The notes below the pieces were generated by a model that was given only the letters and a program-made list of their open reading frames with translations, searched no databases and had not been told where the DNA came from. 40,875 bases of DNA, taken from positions 1 through 40,875 of IMG/VR virus record IMGVR_UViG_3300046009_015179, one strand, 5' to 3'. This document shows positions 1-7,999 of this stretch, in pieces. The stretch comes from a virus. A program made the translations under genes and the position numbers. The stretch's first letter is position 1. Each line of letters opens with the position of its first letter.

Positions 1-23
1 CCAAATATCTATAGAGGTGATTT

Positions 24-275
24 ATGGCTTGCGGATGCAGAAAAAATAGCTTTGGAGCAAATAGATCTAGTTCGGGTCCAAGACAACAGGCTGCATTGAA
101 GCCTGTTGCAAATTCAACAAAAAATATTGTCATGCCCCCTAAAAACATGCAGACAATGGCACAAACGACTTCGCAAACTCCACCTGCACCTCGCAGTGCT
201 TCTGGAGCATACAACGAAAAAAGAAAAATACAACAAGTAAGAAGAGATGCCATACGGAAAGCATTTGGAAAGTAA
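24..275 (+). CDS. small CGC-motif phage protein, hypothetical
   Basis: An 83-residue protein of unknown function. The start is supported by AGAGGTG seven to eight bases upstream of the ATG. It opens with Met-Ala-Cys-Gly-Cys-Arg-Lys, has a low-complexity Gln/Pro/Ala/Ser middle, and ends in a basic helix (about residues 65-83). The Cys pair could bind metal or form a disulfide, but no second pair is present, so this is speculation. It converges on the LolA-like gene with one base between the two stops. The disordered middle and basic tail would fit a small virion or nucleic-acid-associated protein. No family recognised with confidence. Confidence 0.7.
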   Translation: MACGCRKNSFGANRSSSGPRQQAALKPVANSTKNIVMPPKNMQTMAQTTSQTPPAPRSASGAYNEKRKIQQVRRDAIRKAFGK

Positions 276-276
276 A

Positions 277-1038
277 TTATTTTCCAATGTCTATTTTTGG
301 ATAAATGTTTGGCATTACCCACACATTATTATGGATATTCTGATTTAATCGAACATCAGATATATGCCAATCCATAATAATGTTTTCATCATACCAAATG
401 ATATGCAATTTCTTTGGAAGTAAAACGCCAGCAATAGTTTGATTTTCGATGATCTCACTGCTGGCGATCATTTTGCCATTATTGGAAAATAAATAATTAC
501 CTTTAACGGTATCGTTGTCAATCAAAGTTCCAACAGTCATGCCATTCGCCAAAGCATTATTATGATCTTTAAGATGTAAATTTCCTTGTGGAAGTTTTAT
601 AATCTCTTTTGAATTTTCAACATTGTTGTTAATATTAAGGCTAAGTATTATCCATTCTGGATTTAATGCTGATTTTAATCCAGTCTTACTCAAGTTTTTG
701 ACATCAGAATAATAAATCGCTTTTGGTTTAGATCTTTTTGACCAATACCATAAAAAATTATCATTTATGCCAATATCAAGTTCTTTTCCAAAAAAACTTG
801 ATGCAGACAATCTAAACTTTTTATCATCATAGAAAAGATTGCCACTCAAAGTTATTGGAAATTTTTGTATTAGATGTATGGATAGATTATATGAAGCTAA
901 TGATTTTATAGATTTATATTCTGTTTTATTTTGCGAATTGCCATTTTTTTTAAAAAAAACGACATCTGTTTGTCTTTTGTTGTAAAAAAACAAAAAAAAT
1001 AAGATAAATAACAATGCTAAGTAGAATTTTTTCATCAT
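277..1038 (-). CDS. LolA-like secreted or membrane-anchored protein
   Basis: A 253-residue protein with an N-terminal hydrophobic segment (about residues 4-19, preceded by Met-Met-Lys-Lys) that acts as a signal peptide or anchor. The rest is predicted beta-rich. The stretch around residues 75-110 (phenylalanine-rich, ELDIGINDNFLWYW, then KAIYY) follows the pattern of LolA/LolB-like lipoprotein-carrier folds, where alternating strands line a hydrophobic pocket. From memory, a close pattern (D-G-x-N-D-x-x-x-W-x-W) occurs in secreted planctomycete proteins of this type; this cannot be checked here. If right, it would act at the cell envelope. The start codon is one of two adjacent ATGs after AGGA. 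The gene diverges from 1068-1901 with a 29-base gap, so both promoters must lie within that gap or inside the neighbouring genes. Confidence 0.6.
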   Translation of the reverse strand: MMKKFYLALLFILFFLFFYNKRQTDVVFFKKNGNSQNKTEYKSIKSLASYNLSIHLIQKFPITLSGNLFYDDKKFRLSASSFFGKELDIGINDNFLWYWSKRSKPKAIYYSDVKNLSKTGLKSALNPEWIILSLNINNNVENSKEIIKLPQGNLHLKDHNNALANGMTVGTLIDNDTVKGNYLFSNNGKMIASSEIIENQTIAGVLLPKKLHIIWYDENIIMDWHISDVRLNQNIHNNVWVMPNIYPKIDIGK

Positions 1039-1067
1039 CCTAGTTATGTAAAGAATTGGAGAATAAT

Positions 1068-1901
1068 ATGTTGTCTTATAAAAATTGGAAATCTTTAAAC
1101 GAAAGCTTTTTTAATCAAACTTTAGGTCTTTCAAATCACCAAAATTTGGGATTAGTTAGTCCTTCTAGTCTTTTTGATCCAGTTCATAGTGAAGCTAAAG
1201 CAAAAAAAGAAGTTATCGAAGATGAAAGTGGTGATGGAGAAACAGTACCAGCAGCATCAGAAAAAGATGAGCCAAAGATGAGCAAGTGTAAATATTGTGG
1301 AAAATATTCCAAAAATATGAAAAAAGAAGATATGGATCATGAAGATATGGATCATGAGGATCATGAGGATCATGAAGATAAAGGTGATGAGGATCATGAG
1401 GATCATGAAGATAAAGGTGATGAAGATCATGAAGGTGATGAAGATCATGAAGGTGATGAAGATCATGAAGGTGATGAAGATCATGAAGGTGATGAGGATC
1501 ATGAAGGTGATGAGGATCATGAAGGTGATGAAGATCATGATGAAAGTGATGGAGATGAATTTGAAGAATCTAAAAAGCATAAAAAGCATATGAAACACAT
1601 GAAGTGTATGAAGTGCATGAAAGAATCTTCTTATAATGAATCTAAGAAATCAACGCACAAAAAGAAATCTAAGAAAAGTGTGCCAAAAAAAGATGTTGAT
1701 TCAGATACTGACTCAGATGTTGAAGCAAGCGAAGATTCAGAAGCAGCTATAATCAGCAAACTTGTGAAAAAAGGATTACCAGAAAAACTTGCAATTGCAG
1801 TTGCAAAAAAGAAAATGAAGAAGATTAAAAATGAATCTTCTTGGATGGAAGGAGTTTTTGGTGCAAATCCAACTCGAAAATTCTATGATGGTATTAGCTA
1901 A
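1068..1901 (+). CDS. acidic His/Asp/Glu repeat protein with capsid-targeting-like leader
   Basis: The start is the ATG at 1068, preceded by GGAG with six-base spacing; an in-frame TTG at 1056 lies over that ribosome site and is unlikely. The protein (277 residues) begins MLSYKNWKSLNES, like the T4 internal-protein leader (MKTYQEFIAEA), with LNE/S as a possible prohead-protease cut. A CxxC pair follows (CKYC, about residue 77), then His/Asp/Glu repeats including seven near-perfect GDEDHE units. Next comes a Lys/His/Met/Cys stretch (KKHMKHMKCMKCMK), a Lys/Ser-rich linker, a helix ending in KKKMKKIK, and a tail with SSWMEGVFGANP. The charge pattern suggests cation or metal binding or a packaged polyanion. 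Function unknown. A terminator hairpin follows the stop. Confidence 0.75.
   Translation: MLSYKNWKSLNESFFNQTLGLSNHQNLGLVSPSSLFDPVHSEAKAKKEVIEDESGDGETVPAASEKDEPKMSKCKYCGKYSKNMKKEDMDHEDMDHEDHEDHEDKGDEDHEDHEDKGDEDHEGDEDHEGDEDHEGDEDHEGDEDHEGDEDHEGDEDHDESDGDEFEESKKHKKHMKHMKCMKCMKESSYNESKKSTHKKKSKKSVPKKDVDSDTDSDVEASEDSEAAIISKLVKKGLPEKLAIAVAKKKMKKIKNESSWMEGVFGANPTRKFYDGIS
1416..1541 (+). repeat. tandem 18-bp repeat, seven units, coding GDEDH(E/D)
   Basis: Seven consecutive 18-base units of the form GGTGATGAAGATCATGAA, differing by GAA/GAG synonymous changes. The last unit ends in Asp instead of Glu. Irregular EDHEDHEDK units lie just upstream (about 1336-1415). Unit length is a multiple of three, so copy-number change would lengthen or shorten the protein without a frameshift. 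Confidence 0.95.
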
Positions 1902-1921
1902 CATTTTTTCAATATAAAATT

Positions 1922-1954
1922 AAAGCCTCATGTCTAAAGACTTGAGGCTTTTTT
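1922..1954 (+). terminator. rho-independent terminator after the acidic-repeat gene
   Basis: AAAGCCTCA (1922-1930) pairs with TGAGGCTTT (1943-1951). An inner GTCT/AGAC stem closes on a two-base loop, with one T-T mismatch between the stems. A T-run (1949-1954) follows on the plus strand. It lies 21 bases after the stop of 1068-1901 and overlaps the 3' end of the convergent epimerase gene. Confidence 0.85.
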
Positions 1955-2833
1955 CATTTTTTCAAGTAAATTCTTTACACCAGTTTTAATATCGACTTTT
2001 GGATTATAATTTAATAGTTCTTGAGATTTTCTGATATGAGCTTTAGTGTGATTTTGAAAGAATAAAGTAAATGGATTATCTAGGTATTCCACTTCAAGTG
2101 GCTTCCCTAAATTTTCCTTAATAGTGGATATGATATCATTTATAGAAGTTCCAACACCTGTACCAGCATTGAAAACATCAGATTTGTTATATTCTAAACA
2201 GGAAATATTTAAATCAACAATATCCTCAACTGCAACCCAATCTCTTGTTTGCTCGCCAGATTTAAATACACTGACTTTTCCATTTTGTATTGCTTGTTTG
2301 CACAATTTATAAATCATGCTTGCTCGGTTTTTTTTGTGCTGTTCTCCAATCCCATAAACATTAAAATATCTCAAACCAATGACTGGTATTTTTTTATCTT
2401 CTGAAAATTTATTTGCGATATTTTCTAGTCTATTTTTCGATTGCGAATAAATATTGGCGGGGCATGTTTCGCCATCTTCTCGATGTGGAGGAGGCAACAA
2501 ACCATAGACAGATGCACTACTTGCGTAAATAATTTTTTTGCAACCCATATCAGCAACTTGATTAAAAACTTCTAAAGAGAAATCGCAGTTTATAGAGTAC
2601 ATATACTCTTCATCGGTGTCCGTAGTATCATTGTGTGCTGCTTGATGAAAGCAATAATCTAAATTTTTTAATTTACTTAGTCCGGAACAGTTCGGAGGTA
2701 AAAAGTAATCATGCTTGCACTTCCTTTCACTCCTACTTCCAGATACAATGATCTCATGACCAAGATCATGAAGTTTATTTGCTAATGCGGAGCCAATGAA
2801 TCCAGAAGCACCAGTAACTAATATTCTTGCCAT
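1934..2833 (-). CDS. NAD-dependent sugar epimerase, HldD-like (SDR family)
   Basis: A 299-residue extended short-chain dehydrogenase. The N-terminus has the Rossmann motif GASGFIG (residues 8-14), and the catalytic Tyr-x-x-x-Lys appears as YSQSK (about residues 129-133). The segment FNVYGIGEQHKKNRASM and the later SGEQTRDWVAVEDIVD and FNAGTG are closest to ADP-L-glycero-D-manno-heptose 6-epimerase (HldD/RfaD), though related UDP-sugar epimerases cannot be excluded. Start after AAAGGAG, eight bases upstream. It would make a nucleotide sugar for lipopolysaccharide or capsule, consistent with the glycosyltransferases at 11342-13754. The 3' end is convergent with the acidic-repeat gene and shares its terminator hairpin. 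Confidence 0.9.
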   Translation of the reverse strand: MARILVTGASGFIGSALANKLHDLGHEIIVSGSRSERKCKHDYFLPPNCSGLSKLKNLDYCFHQAAHNDTTDTDEEYMYSINCDFSLEVFNQVADMGCKKIIYASSASVYGLLPPPHREDGETCPANIYSQSKNRLENIANKFSEDKKIPVIGLRYFNVYGIGEQHKKNRASMIYKLCKQAIQNGKVSVFKSGEQTRDWVAVEDIVDLNISCLEYNKSDVFNAGTGVGTSINDIISTIKENLGKPLEVEYLDNPFTLFFQNHTKAHIRKSQELLNYNPKVDIKTGVKNLLEKMKKASSL

Positions 2834-2887
2834 GTTTAAATCTCCTTTATCATTAAGATAGGATCATTTTGAGGTTTTTTGTCAATT

Positions 2888-3610
2888 ATGTCCAATGAAA
2901 TAAAAACATATTTTGAAAAATACTTAAGCATTGGGCTTAAGCCAATATTACTTCATCCGACATCTAAAAAGCCACTATTATCTAAGTGGAATTCTAAATA
3001 CGATCAAAACAAATGGAAAATGTTATTGCAGGAACATGATAATCTTAATATTGGAATTTTACTTGGCGATATTATTGATGTAGAAGCAGATACAGAAGAA
3101 TCAAATGAATTACTTTATTCTTTAATAGGAAATTACAAACATCCTTGTTTTGAAAGCAGCAGATCTATTCATCACATATTTTTAAATCCAGATGTGACAT
3201 TAACTGCAACAAAATTTCGTGGTATTGAATTTAGGGGCAATAATGTTCAATCAGTATTTCCTCCTTCTATACATGTCAATGGTAGTCGCTACAGATTTTT
3301 GAAAGAAAGCACATTTCCAATACCACCAATGCCAGAGGAATTGTTAAAGTTTTATTGGGAGAATAGAAAAAATCAAAGAAAAAGCGAAGTTAAAACAAGA
3401 AAAACACCAAAGGTAAAAACCTTACGAGAAAATTTCAAAAAAAGTCTTTGTCATAATTGTAAAAATCATTTCATTATTCACAAAAAAAGATTAAAGCTTG
3501 AAGTCCAAGCATTTTTATCTATGGATAAATTTTGGTCTTGTAGAAAGTGCAGAGAAATAAATATAAATTCAAACTGCAGGAATATAAGAAATCAAAACAA
3601 ATCAAGATAA
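2888..3610 (+). CDS. stand-alone prim-pol (AEP primase/polymerase) domain protein with zinc ribbon
   Basis: A 240-residue protein from the ATG at 2888; a TTG at 2879 with GAGG four bases upstream is an alternative start. Residues about 15-140 match the bifunctional DNA primase/polymerase N-terminal domain (archaeo-eukaryotic primase type): KPILLHP...KPLLSKW, NIGILLG, an acidic triad region DIIDVEAD (61-68), SIHHIF (His 94-96 region), then FRG and PPSIHVNGSRYRF. A basic linker precedes a four-cysteine zinc ribbon (C188, C191, C218, C221). There is no helicase domain, unlike most prim-pol replication proteins. Likely role is primer synthesis or short gap filling during phage replication. The 3' end overlaps the convergent hydrolase gene by 19 bases. 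Confidence 0.8.
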   Translation: MSNEIKTYFEKYLSIGLKPILLHPTSKKPLLSKWNSKYDQNKWKMLLQEHDNLNIGILLGDIIDVEADTEESNELLYSLIGNYKHPCFESSRSIHHIFLNPDVTLTATKFRGIEFRGNNVQSVFPPSIHVNGSRYRFLKESTFPIPPMPEELLKFYWENRKNQRKSEVKTRKTPKVKTLRENFKKSLCHNCKNHFIIHKKRLKLEVQAFLSMDKFWSCRKCREININSNCRNIRNQNKSR

Positions 3611-4209
3611 TTACTTACATATCTTATGTGTTTGTCCGAAATGCTATGACCACCATATGTTCCTTCAATGGCTGTAACATCGTAATTTAACGCTACTAGT
3701 GAATTTCTTGTGGGCAAGTATCTTTCTTCCCAAGTGAAAATTTCGTCATCACGATTATGAATCAATAAACATTTTTTTTGAGTTTCATTTAAAATAATAT
3801 TATCAACATTTAATATGCACCCGCTATGGCTTATGCATGTTTTGATTTTGCTTGTCATCCAAATTTGAAAGGCTACAACAGCACCAGCAGAATAACCGCC
3901 AATGACTGTGTTCTCTGGATCTATTTTTTCAAGATTCATGATGTCATTTATAACATGACGCAAACTCAATGATGTTTTCACCAAGCCTTTGATTGATTTG
4001 TTTTGATTTGTAATTCCAGAAGGTTTTGGATACCATTCAACTTCTGGTGTTATAATATTAATTTTACAATTCTTCATTATCTCCGAATTATTTTCATACA
4101 AAGATAATAGGGCTTCTGGCTCTTGGTTTCTTCCAACCAAAAGAAATATATTTTTTTCTATCTTTTTGTTTGAGTTTTTTTTTATGAATCCAAACAATCT
4201 ATTCCCCAT
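3592..4209 (-). CDS. alpha/beta hydrolase, carboxylesterase/phospholipase type
   Basis: A 205-residue serine hydrolase. The nucleophile elbow is GGYSAGA (Ser107), the acid is Asp155 in HNRDDEIF, and the catalytic His is His188 in YGGHSIS, so the triad looks intact and in the usual order. Size and the GHSIS ending suit the small carboxylesterase/phospholipase-like branch (abhydrolase_2). No signal peptide, so it acts in the cytoplasm. The first 28 bases overlap the end of the amidoligase gene, implying translational coupling. I infer it processes an ester, thioester or amide product or substrate of the amidoligase. Third gene of a leftward unit running from 5858 to 3592. Confidence 0.85.
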   Translation of the reverse strand: MGNRLFGFIKKNSNKKIEKNIFLLVGRNQEPEALLSLYENNSEIMKNCKINIITPEVEWYPKPSGITNQNKSIKGLVKTSLSLRHVINDIMNLEKIDPENTVIGGYSAGAVVAFQIWMTSKIKTCISHSGCILNVDNIILNETQKKCLLIHNRDDEIFTWEERYLPTRNSLVALNYDVTAIEGTYGGHSISDKHIRYVSNYLDLF

Positions 4210-5102
4210 TCATGATAAAAATCAAAGTTAGTTTCAGAGAAATCTTCTATTTTATAAGCCAAGTCTTTTGGTAGATGACAGTTTACAATATGCATAAACT
4301 TTTCGGCTTTTCTTCTGTCGCATGTATTTATACAAGTTTGAAGTAGGTTGGCATCATAACCAAAACAAAAGGTTGTCTGATCAACATTTTCATCAAACTC
4401 TTCGTCTGTAATCCAAAAAAGTTTGTTTTTCTCTTTTTCCACAAAATTAATTGTATACGCAGTCAAGTCATAAATTAACTCTACAAGTCTTGGGCTTTTT
4501 AACCAAAAATTACCAAGACAACGATATTCTAAACCATGATCTGGAATTCTATGACTTCCAGCATGACCATAGATTTTTCTTCTGTATTTTTGCGTTATAT
4601 CTTGATCAAGCAACACTGATGGTATTGCGACAAATAAATCTAACATTCGAACTGTGTTCAATATTCCTTTGCTATCTTGAAATAGATCACTATTTCCCAA
4701 ATGAATATGACCACCAGCAGTACGAAATCCAGTGCTTTTAATCACATCTTCTGGTGGCTGAATTTGTTCAAGTGTATATGCACAAAATTCAGAATTACAC
4801 CCAACAATTCTAGATTCCTTATCAAGAAGATCTTGATTATCAAGCCAATGAGCAGATTCGATTTTTATTTCATGATCTTTTATATTTTCTTGCAACATCT
4901 GAAATGCCGTGCGAATATTATGAATAGCTTCAGATGCTGAATATGCAGGAGTAATTTGCATTTCCGCCAAAACATTATCATAATAGATGGATGTGTAACC
5001 TCGGCTAATTTTGTTTTCTTTGTTTGGAAGTACATTAATGGCATTTATTATTTTGCCATTGCTGGAAATAAATACTTCTGGATCAGAGCCAAATGAAAAC
5101 AT
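4182..5102 (-). CDS. phiEco32-type COOH-NH2 ligase (glutamine-synthetase-fold amidoligase)
   Basis: A 306-residue protein with hallmarks of the phage phiEco32-like COOH.NH2 ligase family (type 2). These are FSFGSDPEVFI at the N-terminus (Asp7-Pro-Glu9), NVLAEMQITPA (Glu47), RTAGGHIHLG (127-136; His132, His134), a basic RRKIYG patch (174-179), and GLEYRCLGNFW (190-200). Members have a glutamine synthetase-like fold and are predicted to use ATP to join a carboxylate to an amine, modifying peptides, proteins or cell-wall material. The start has a strong AGGAGG site. It follows the unknown gene 5112-5858 with nine bases between and overlaps the hydrolase downstream. The conserved motifs look intact, so activity is expected; the substrate is unknown. 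Confidence 0.88.
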   Translation of the reverse strand: MFSFGSDPEVFISSNGKIINAINVLPNKENKISRGYTSIYYDNVLAEMQITPAYSASEAIHNIRTAFQMLQENIKDHEIKIESAHWLDNQDLLDKESRIVGCNSEFCAYTLEQIQPPEDVIKSTGFRTAGGHIHLGNSDLFQDSKGILNTVRMLDLFVAIPSVLLDQDITQKYRRKIYGHAGSHRIPDHGLEYRCLGNFWLKSPRLVELIYDLTAYTINFVEKEKNKLFWITDEEFDENVDQTTFCFGYDANLLQTCINTCDRRKAEKFMHIVNCHLPKDLAYKIEDFSETNFDFYHEWGIDCLDS

Positions 5103-5111
5103 AATTGCCTC

Positions 5112-5858
5112 CTATAGTGATTGCCATCGAGTAATTGTTTGCAAATTCTGATTATCTGATTGAAATAGGTCTGTGCTATAAGATAGTATTCCATCTCTAT
5201 GAATTGTAATAAGATTTATATCTGGATAATTTTTACGGATATCTTGGCAAAAGCATTTTCGATCACCAATACTCATTATTTTTTTTATTCCATACATAGA
5301 ATTTTTCAATAATGAGCAATCTTTTACTTGATACGGTTTTATTTTGCTTTCTAAAATCCCATTTATTGTGAAATCAGTTTTTTTGTCTATTTTGTGGACC
5401 ATTCCTATGCGAATTAGCAACATATACATTGATATTAGAGGAGGAGATTTAAGCCATCTTTTGCTTGCAATTAAAAGTGCGGTATTATCTTCACATATTT
5501 TGAACTTAGTTTTTTTTATTTTTAATTTTTTTTCAAATTGATTGATAAAATTAATTGAATTGTTGATTTTGTCTATAAATTCTTTATCTGATTTGTTTTT
5601 CAATAAGATACGAATTTCTTCTAAACAAATTGGATTTTTTCTTGGATTATAATGAAAATTGAATATGCTTATGATTCTATTGTAAATATTTGCAAATATA
5701 ACTATTTGCAAGAAATCCTTACAAAACACAAAAGGATGACATTGCTCGTTATTTTCAGATACAAAGGAAAATTCGAGACCCTTTTTATATATTTGTAAAA
5801 TATTATTGTTCCTTTTATCGTCATCATACCACTTAATACTAATAGATCTTTTAAACAC
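5112..5858 (-). CDS. hypothetical protein, first gene of the amidoligase unit
   Basis: A 248-residue protein starting at a GTG preceded by GGAG. I do not recognise a family. It is Lys/Ile/Asn-rich with no signal peptide. The N-terminus looks beta-rich (SISIKWYDDD, then LEFSFVSENNEQ). The middle is helical, and the C-terminal third has scattered Cys (about 184, 201, 203). Position directly upstream of the amidoligase on the same strand suggests it is a partner, substrate or substrate-recruiting protein, but this rests on context only. Divergent from the HTH gene at 5916. Confidence 0.6.
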   Translation of the reverse strand: MFKRSISIKWYDDDKRNNNILQIYKKGLEFSFVSENNEQCHPFVFCKDFLQIVIFANIYNRIISIFNFHYNPRKNPICLEEIRILLKNKSDKEFIDKINNSINFINQFEKKLKIKKTKFKICEDNTALLIASKRWLKSPPLISMYMLLIRIGMVHKIDKKTDFTINGILESKIKPYQVKDCSLLKNSMYGIKKIMSIGDRKCFCQDIRKNYPDINLITIHRDGILSYSTDLFQSDNQNLQTITRWQSL

Positions 5859-5915
5859 AATGACTCCAATGATTAATTATAAGTTTTTTCGAAAAGGTTA
5901 TTCAATATATAATTT

Positions 5916-6227
5916 ATGCAAGGCTTTATTGAATTTTTTGAAAACAATCAAAACGAAAGCCAAGTAATAAATATTTACTTGGCTAGACCCGATCTTTCTG
6001 TATCTAAAATTGGAAATATGTTTGGTTTATCAGAAAGAGAGGTTTATCGGATACTTCATGTAAGCCAAATAAATCCCAATAGAAAGAACCTACACAAAGA
6101 AAAGGTTCAGCACTTGCATGGTTTGGGATGGGGAATTAAAGAAATCGCAAATTTTACAGGATATTCAGCAAGGAATGTAAGGTACATATTGAAAAATCCT
6201 TTGAGGGAACATGACTCTGCAAAATGA
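5916..6227 (+). CDS. small double helix-turn-helix protein
   Basis: A 103-residue protein with two HTH-like segments. The first, about residues 27-46, reads DLSVSKIGNMFGLSEREVYR; the second, about 73-92, reads GWGIKEIANFTGYSARNVRY. The paired Trp/Gly-x-x-x-Ile-Ala pattern with basic exits suggests DNA binding, as in small regulators or small terminase-type recognition subunits. The gene overlaps the following structural gene by 17 bases, suggesting coupled expression. It diverges from the amidoligase unit across 57 bases that must hold both promoters. No recognisable SD lies close to the ATG. It could regulate the unit; this is inference. Confidence 0.7.
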   Translation: MQGFIEFFENNQNESQVINIYLARPDLSVSKIGNMFGLSEREVYRILHVSQINPNRKNLHKEKVQHLHGLGWGIKEIANFTGYSARNVRYILKNPLREHDSAK

Positions 6228-7050
6228 TGATATAAAATTGTTTTATTCTGGTGGTGGATCAAATAATGATCCGGACTCTAGCATTGGAGGGGCGATCTCC
6301 AATTATGTTTTATCATCTAATAGAATATTTGATAATGTTTCTGCAGTACAAAATTCTGCTGGACATACAGACTATCGATGTGTGTATTTCAACAATATTA
6401 ATATTACAGATACATTGCTCAATGCTGCAATTTATGTGGATAGTCAAGTTTCTGGTGGTGCATCAATTACAATTGGAATTGAAGTAAATAATGAGAGACA
6501 AGACATTTATATTACAAATGCTGGCAATGTATCATCTGGAACTGTAACATTGCAATTGTATGATTTCTTTACAGACGCAAATATTCAATTTTCATTCGCA
6601 CACGATTTAAACATTAATGTTTGGGCTAGTAATTTTCAAACCTCAATTAGATCTATTTCTGGATTAGAACAAGTTACAATAAGTGGGTCTTATCTTGGAA
6701 CTACCGCTTATTTCTCTGTGAATTTTATTGGCACAAGTTCAAAGAGATATTTTGAATCATTAGAAGTTGTTAATTTGTCGCAATCATTTGTAGATGTAAA
6801 TGCAACATTCACTTTACAAAAAGTTTTTGATGGAGGACCAAAATTAAAAACAGCCACTGAAATAGCATCAGAAATTAATGCTCCAAATAATATTACTTTT
6901 GTCGAAACATCGTCATCATCTCCTTTACTTATAGGTAATCTTAAGCCAACTGAATATTTACCAGTTTGGATAAAAAGAACCGTTGTTGCTGGTATAAACT
7001 CAATGGAAAATGACGGATTCTCTTTAAGGATTAAAGGGGAGATAATTTGA
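6211..7050 (+). CDS. putative virion structural protein, beta-sandwich type
   Basis: A 279-residue protein of a phage structural type I recognise by pattern. An N-terminal DIKLFYSGGGSNNDPDSSIGG is followed by a disulfide-free beta-rich middle. The end reads LKPTEYLPVWIKRTV followed by about 20 residues, typical of proteins that assemble in the particle, often near baseplate or neck genes. The middle (about residues 110-200) looks like an inserted Ig/BIg-like beta domain (TVTLQLYDFF, EQVTISGSYLG, TAYFSVNFIG). No signal peptide. GAGGG precedes the ATG. Exact location on the virion cannot be told from the sequence. It overlaps both neighbours, so it belongs to a rightward unit 5916-7999. Confidence 0.65.
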   Translation: MTLQNDDIKLFYSGGGSNNDPDSSIGGAISNYVLSSNRIFDNVSAVQNSAGHTDYRCVYFNNINITDTLLNAAIYVDSQVSGGASITIGIEVNNERQDIYITNAGNVSSGTVTLQLYDFFTDANIQFSFAHDLNINVWASNFQTSIRSISGLEQVTISGSYLGTTAYFSVNFIGTSSKRYFESLEVVNLSQSFVDVNATFTLQKVFDGGPKLKTATEIASEINAPNNITFVETSSSSPLLIGNLKPTEYLPVWIKRTVVAGINSMENDGFSLRIKGEII

Positions 7051-7568
7051 GATTATTACTTATATTTTTTTTGTTTATAGTAGGATTTGCATTTTCTCAA
7101 ACACATAAACAATATTCTCCAACAGTGGCTGAATATGAAAATAAAATTGATCATGTGGCAAAAATGGCAAAAGGAGTTTTTGAAAAAAACACATGGACAG
7201 AAATTATTTTAAAGAACAAATATTCGGAAAAAGAATTATTATGGAATGAATTAAGTGAATATCAAAAAGATATGTTTATGTTTGTCGTTGGAAATAGAAC
7301 ATTAAGCTCAATTCTAAAAATAGAAGAATATTGGCAAGAAGAAATTAAAAGATTCGATAATCCAAATCATAAATTGATTACATCTTCAGAATCTAGACCT
7401 GCTACAAAAAAAGAAGTATTGGCATATTTAGATAAATTAGAAATTTCAAGGAAAAAATTTGTCGCAGAATTAGAAAAATATAATGATGTTTTTTTTGAAA
7501 AATATAAAAGCGAACTTACAACTGAAGAGATATCGAGTTATATGAAAAAAATTAAGGACTCGAAATAA
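7047..7568 (+). CDS. secreted helical protein, hypothetical
   Basis: A 173-residue protein starting at TTG, with GGGGAG upstream; the start codon overlaps the TGA of the previous gene (TTGA). It has a clear signal peptide (residues 1-17, MRLLLIFFLFIVGFAFS, then Gln-Thr) with a likely signal-peptidase cut after FAFS. The mature part is charged and alpha-helical with coiled-coil character. I do not recognise a family. Export would place it in the periplasm or at the cell surface. Linked to the McsA-like gene by a shared base (stop/ATG overlap at 7568). Confidence 0.65.
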   Translation: MRLLLIFFLFIVGFAFSQTHKQYSPTVAEYENKIDHVAKMAKGVFEKNTWTEIILKNKYSEKELLWNELSEYQKDMFMFVVGNRTLSSILKIEEYWQEEIKRFDNPNHKLITSSESRPATKKEVLAYLDKLEISRKKFVAELEKYNDVFFEKYKSELTTEEISSYMKKIKDSK

Positions 7569-7999
7569 TGGATAATTGCCCAATATCAAACAATCCTTGC
7601 TCTAACATGAAAAATATTCATTATCACATCAATGATGGCGATAATATAAAAGATTGCGATATATGTCAAAATTGCAGTGGATTCATTGACATTAAAGACA
7701 TTTTTTTTATATCTTGTTCAAATTGTGGTCTATTATTGATGGATTTGCAAAACAATGGGAAAATGGGATGTGGCAATTGTTATGTACAGTTCAAATTATT
7801 TATCGATAAAATATTAAGAAAATGTCAACAATCATTAACTCATTGTGGCAAAAGACCATTATGTTTTGATAACATTACAATTGAAAAAATTGAAAAAATT
7901 ATGATGTCTGCAATTGTAGTTGAAAACTACGAACTTGCTAAAAAATGCAAAGATGCAATTATTCGGAAAGCCAAGACTCTAGATCTTTTGGATCAATAA
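7568..7999 (+). CDS. McsA-like zinc and UVR-motif protein
   Basis: A 143-residue protein with several Cys pairs (C30/C33/C36, C50/C53, C68/C71), including the GCGNCYVQF element. HCGKRP and a C-terminal UVR motif follow (about residues 105-135, IEKIMMSAIVVENYELAKKC). This order (treble zinc fingers, G-x-G-C-x-x-C-Y, H-x-G-K-x-P, UVR helix pair) is that of McsA, the activator of the protein arginine kinase McsB and adaptor for Clp proteases. It also appears in related UVR proteins of other bacteria. In the phage it may redirect host proteolysis or stress control. No McsB homologue is visible in the window. The 3' end overlaps the subtilase gene by 41 bases, convergently. Confidence 0.8.
   Translation: MDNCPISNNPCSNMKNIHYHINDGDNIKDCDICQNCSGFIDIKDIFFISCSNCGLLLMDLQNNGKMGCGNCYVQFKLFIDKILRKCQQSLTHCGKRPLCFDNITIEKIEKIMMSAIVVENYELAKKCKDAIIRKAKTLDLLDQ

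Noticed and set aside
1257-1598. Long open frames (both strands) across the GDEDHE repeat
   Set aside because: They are frames of a tandem repeat, give Met/Ile/Phe monotony and lack ribosome sites; the repeat protein in the plus frame explains the region.
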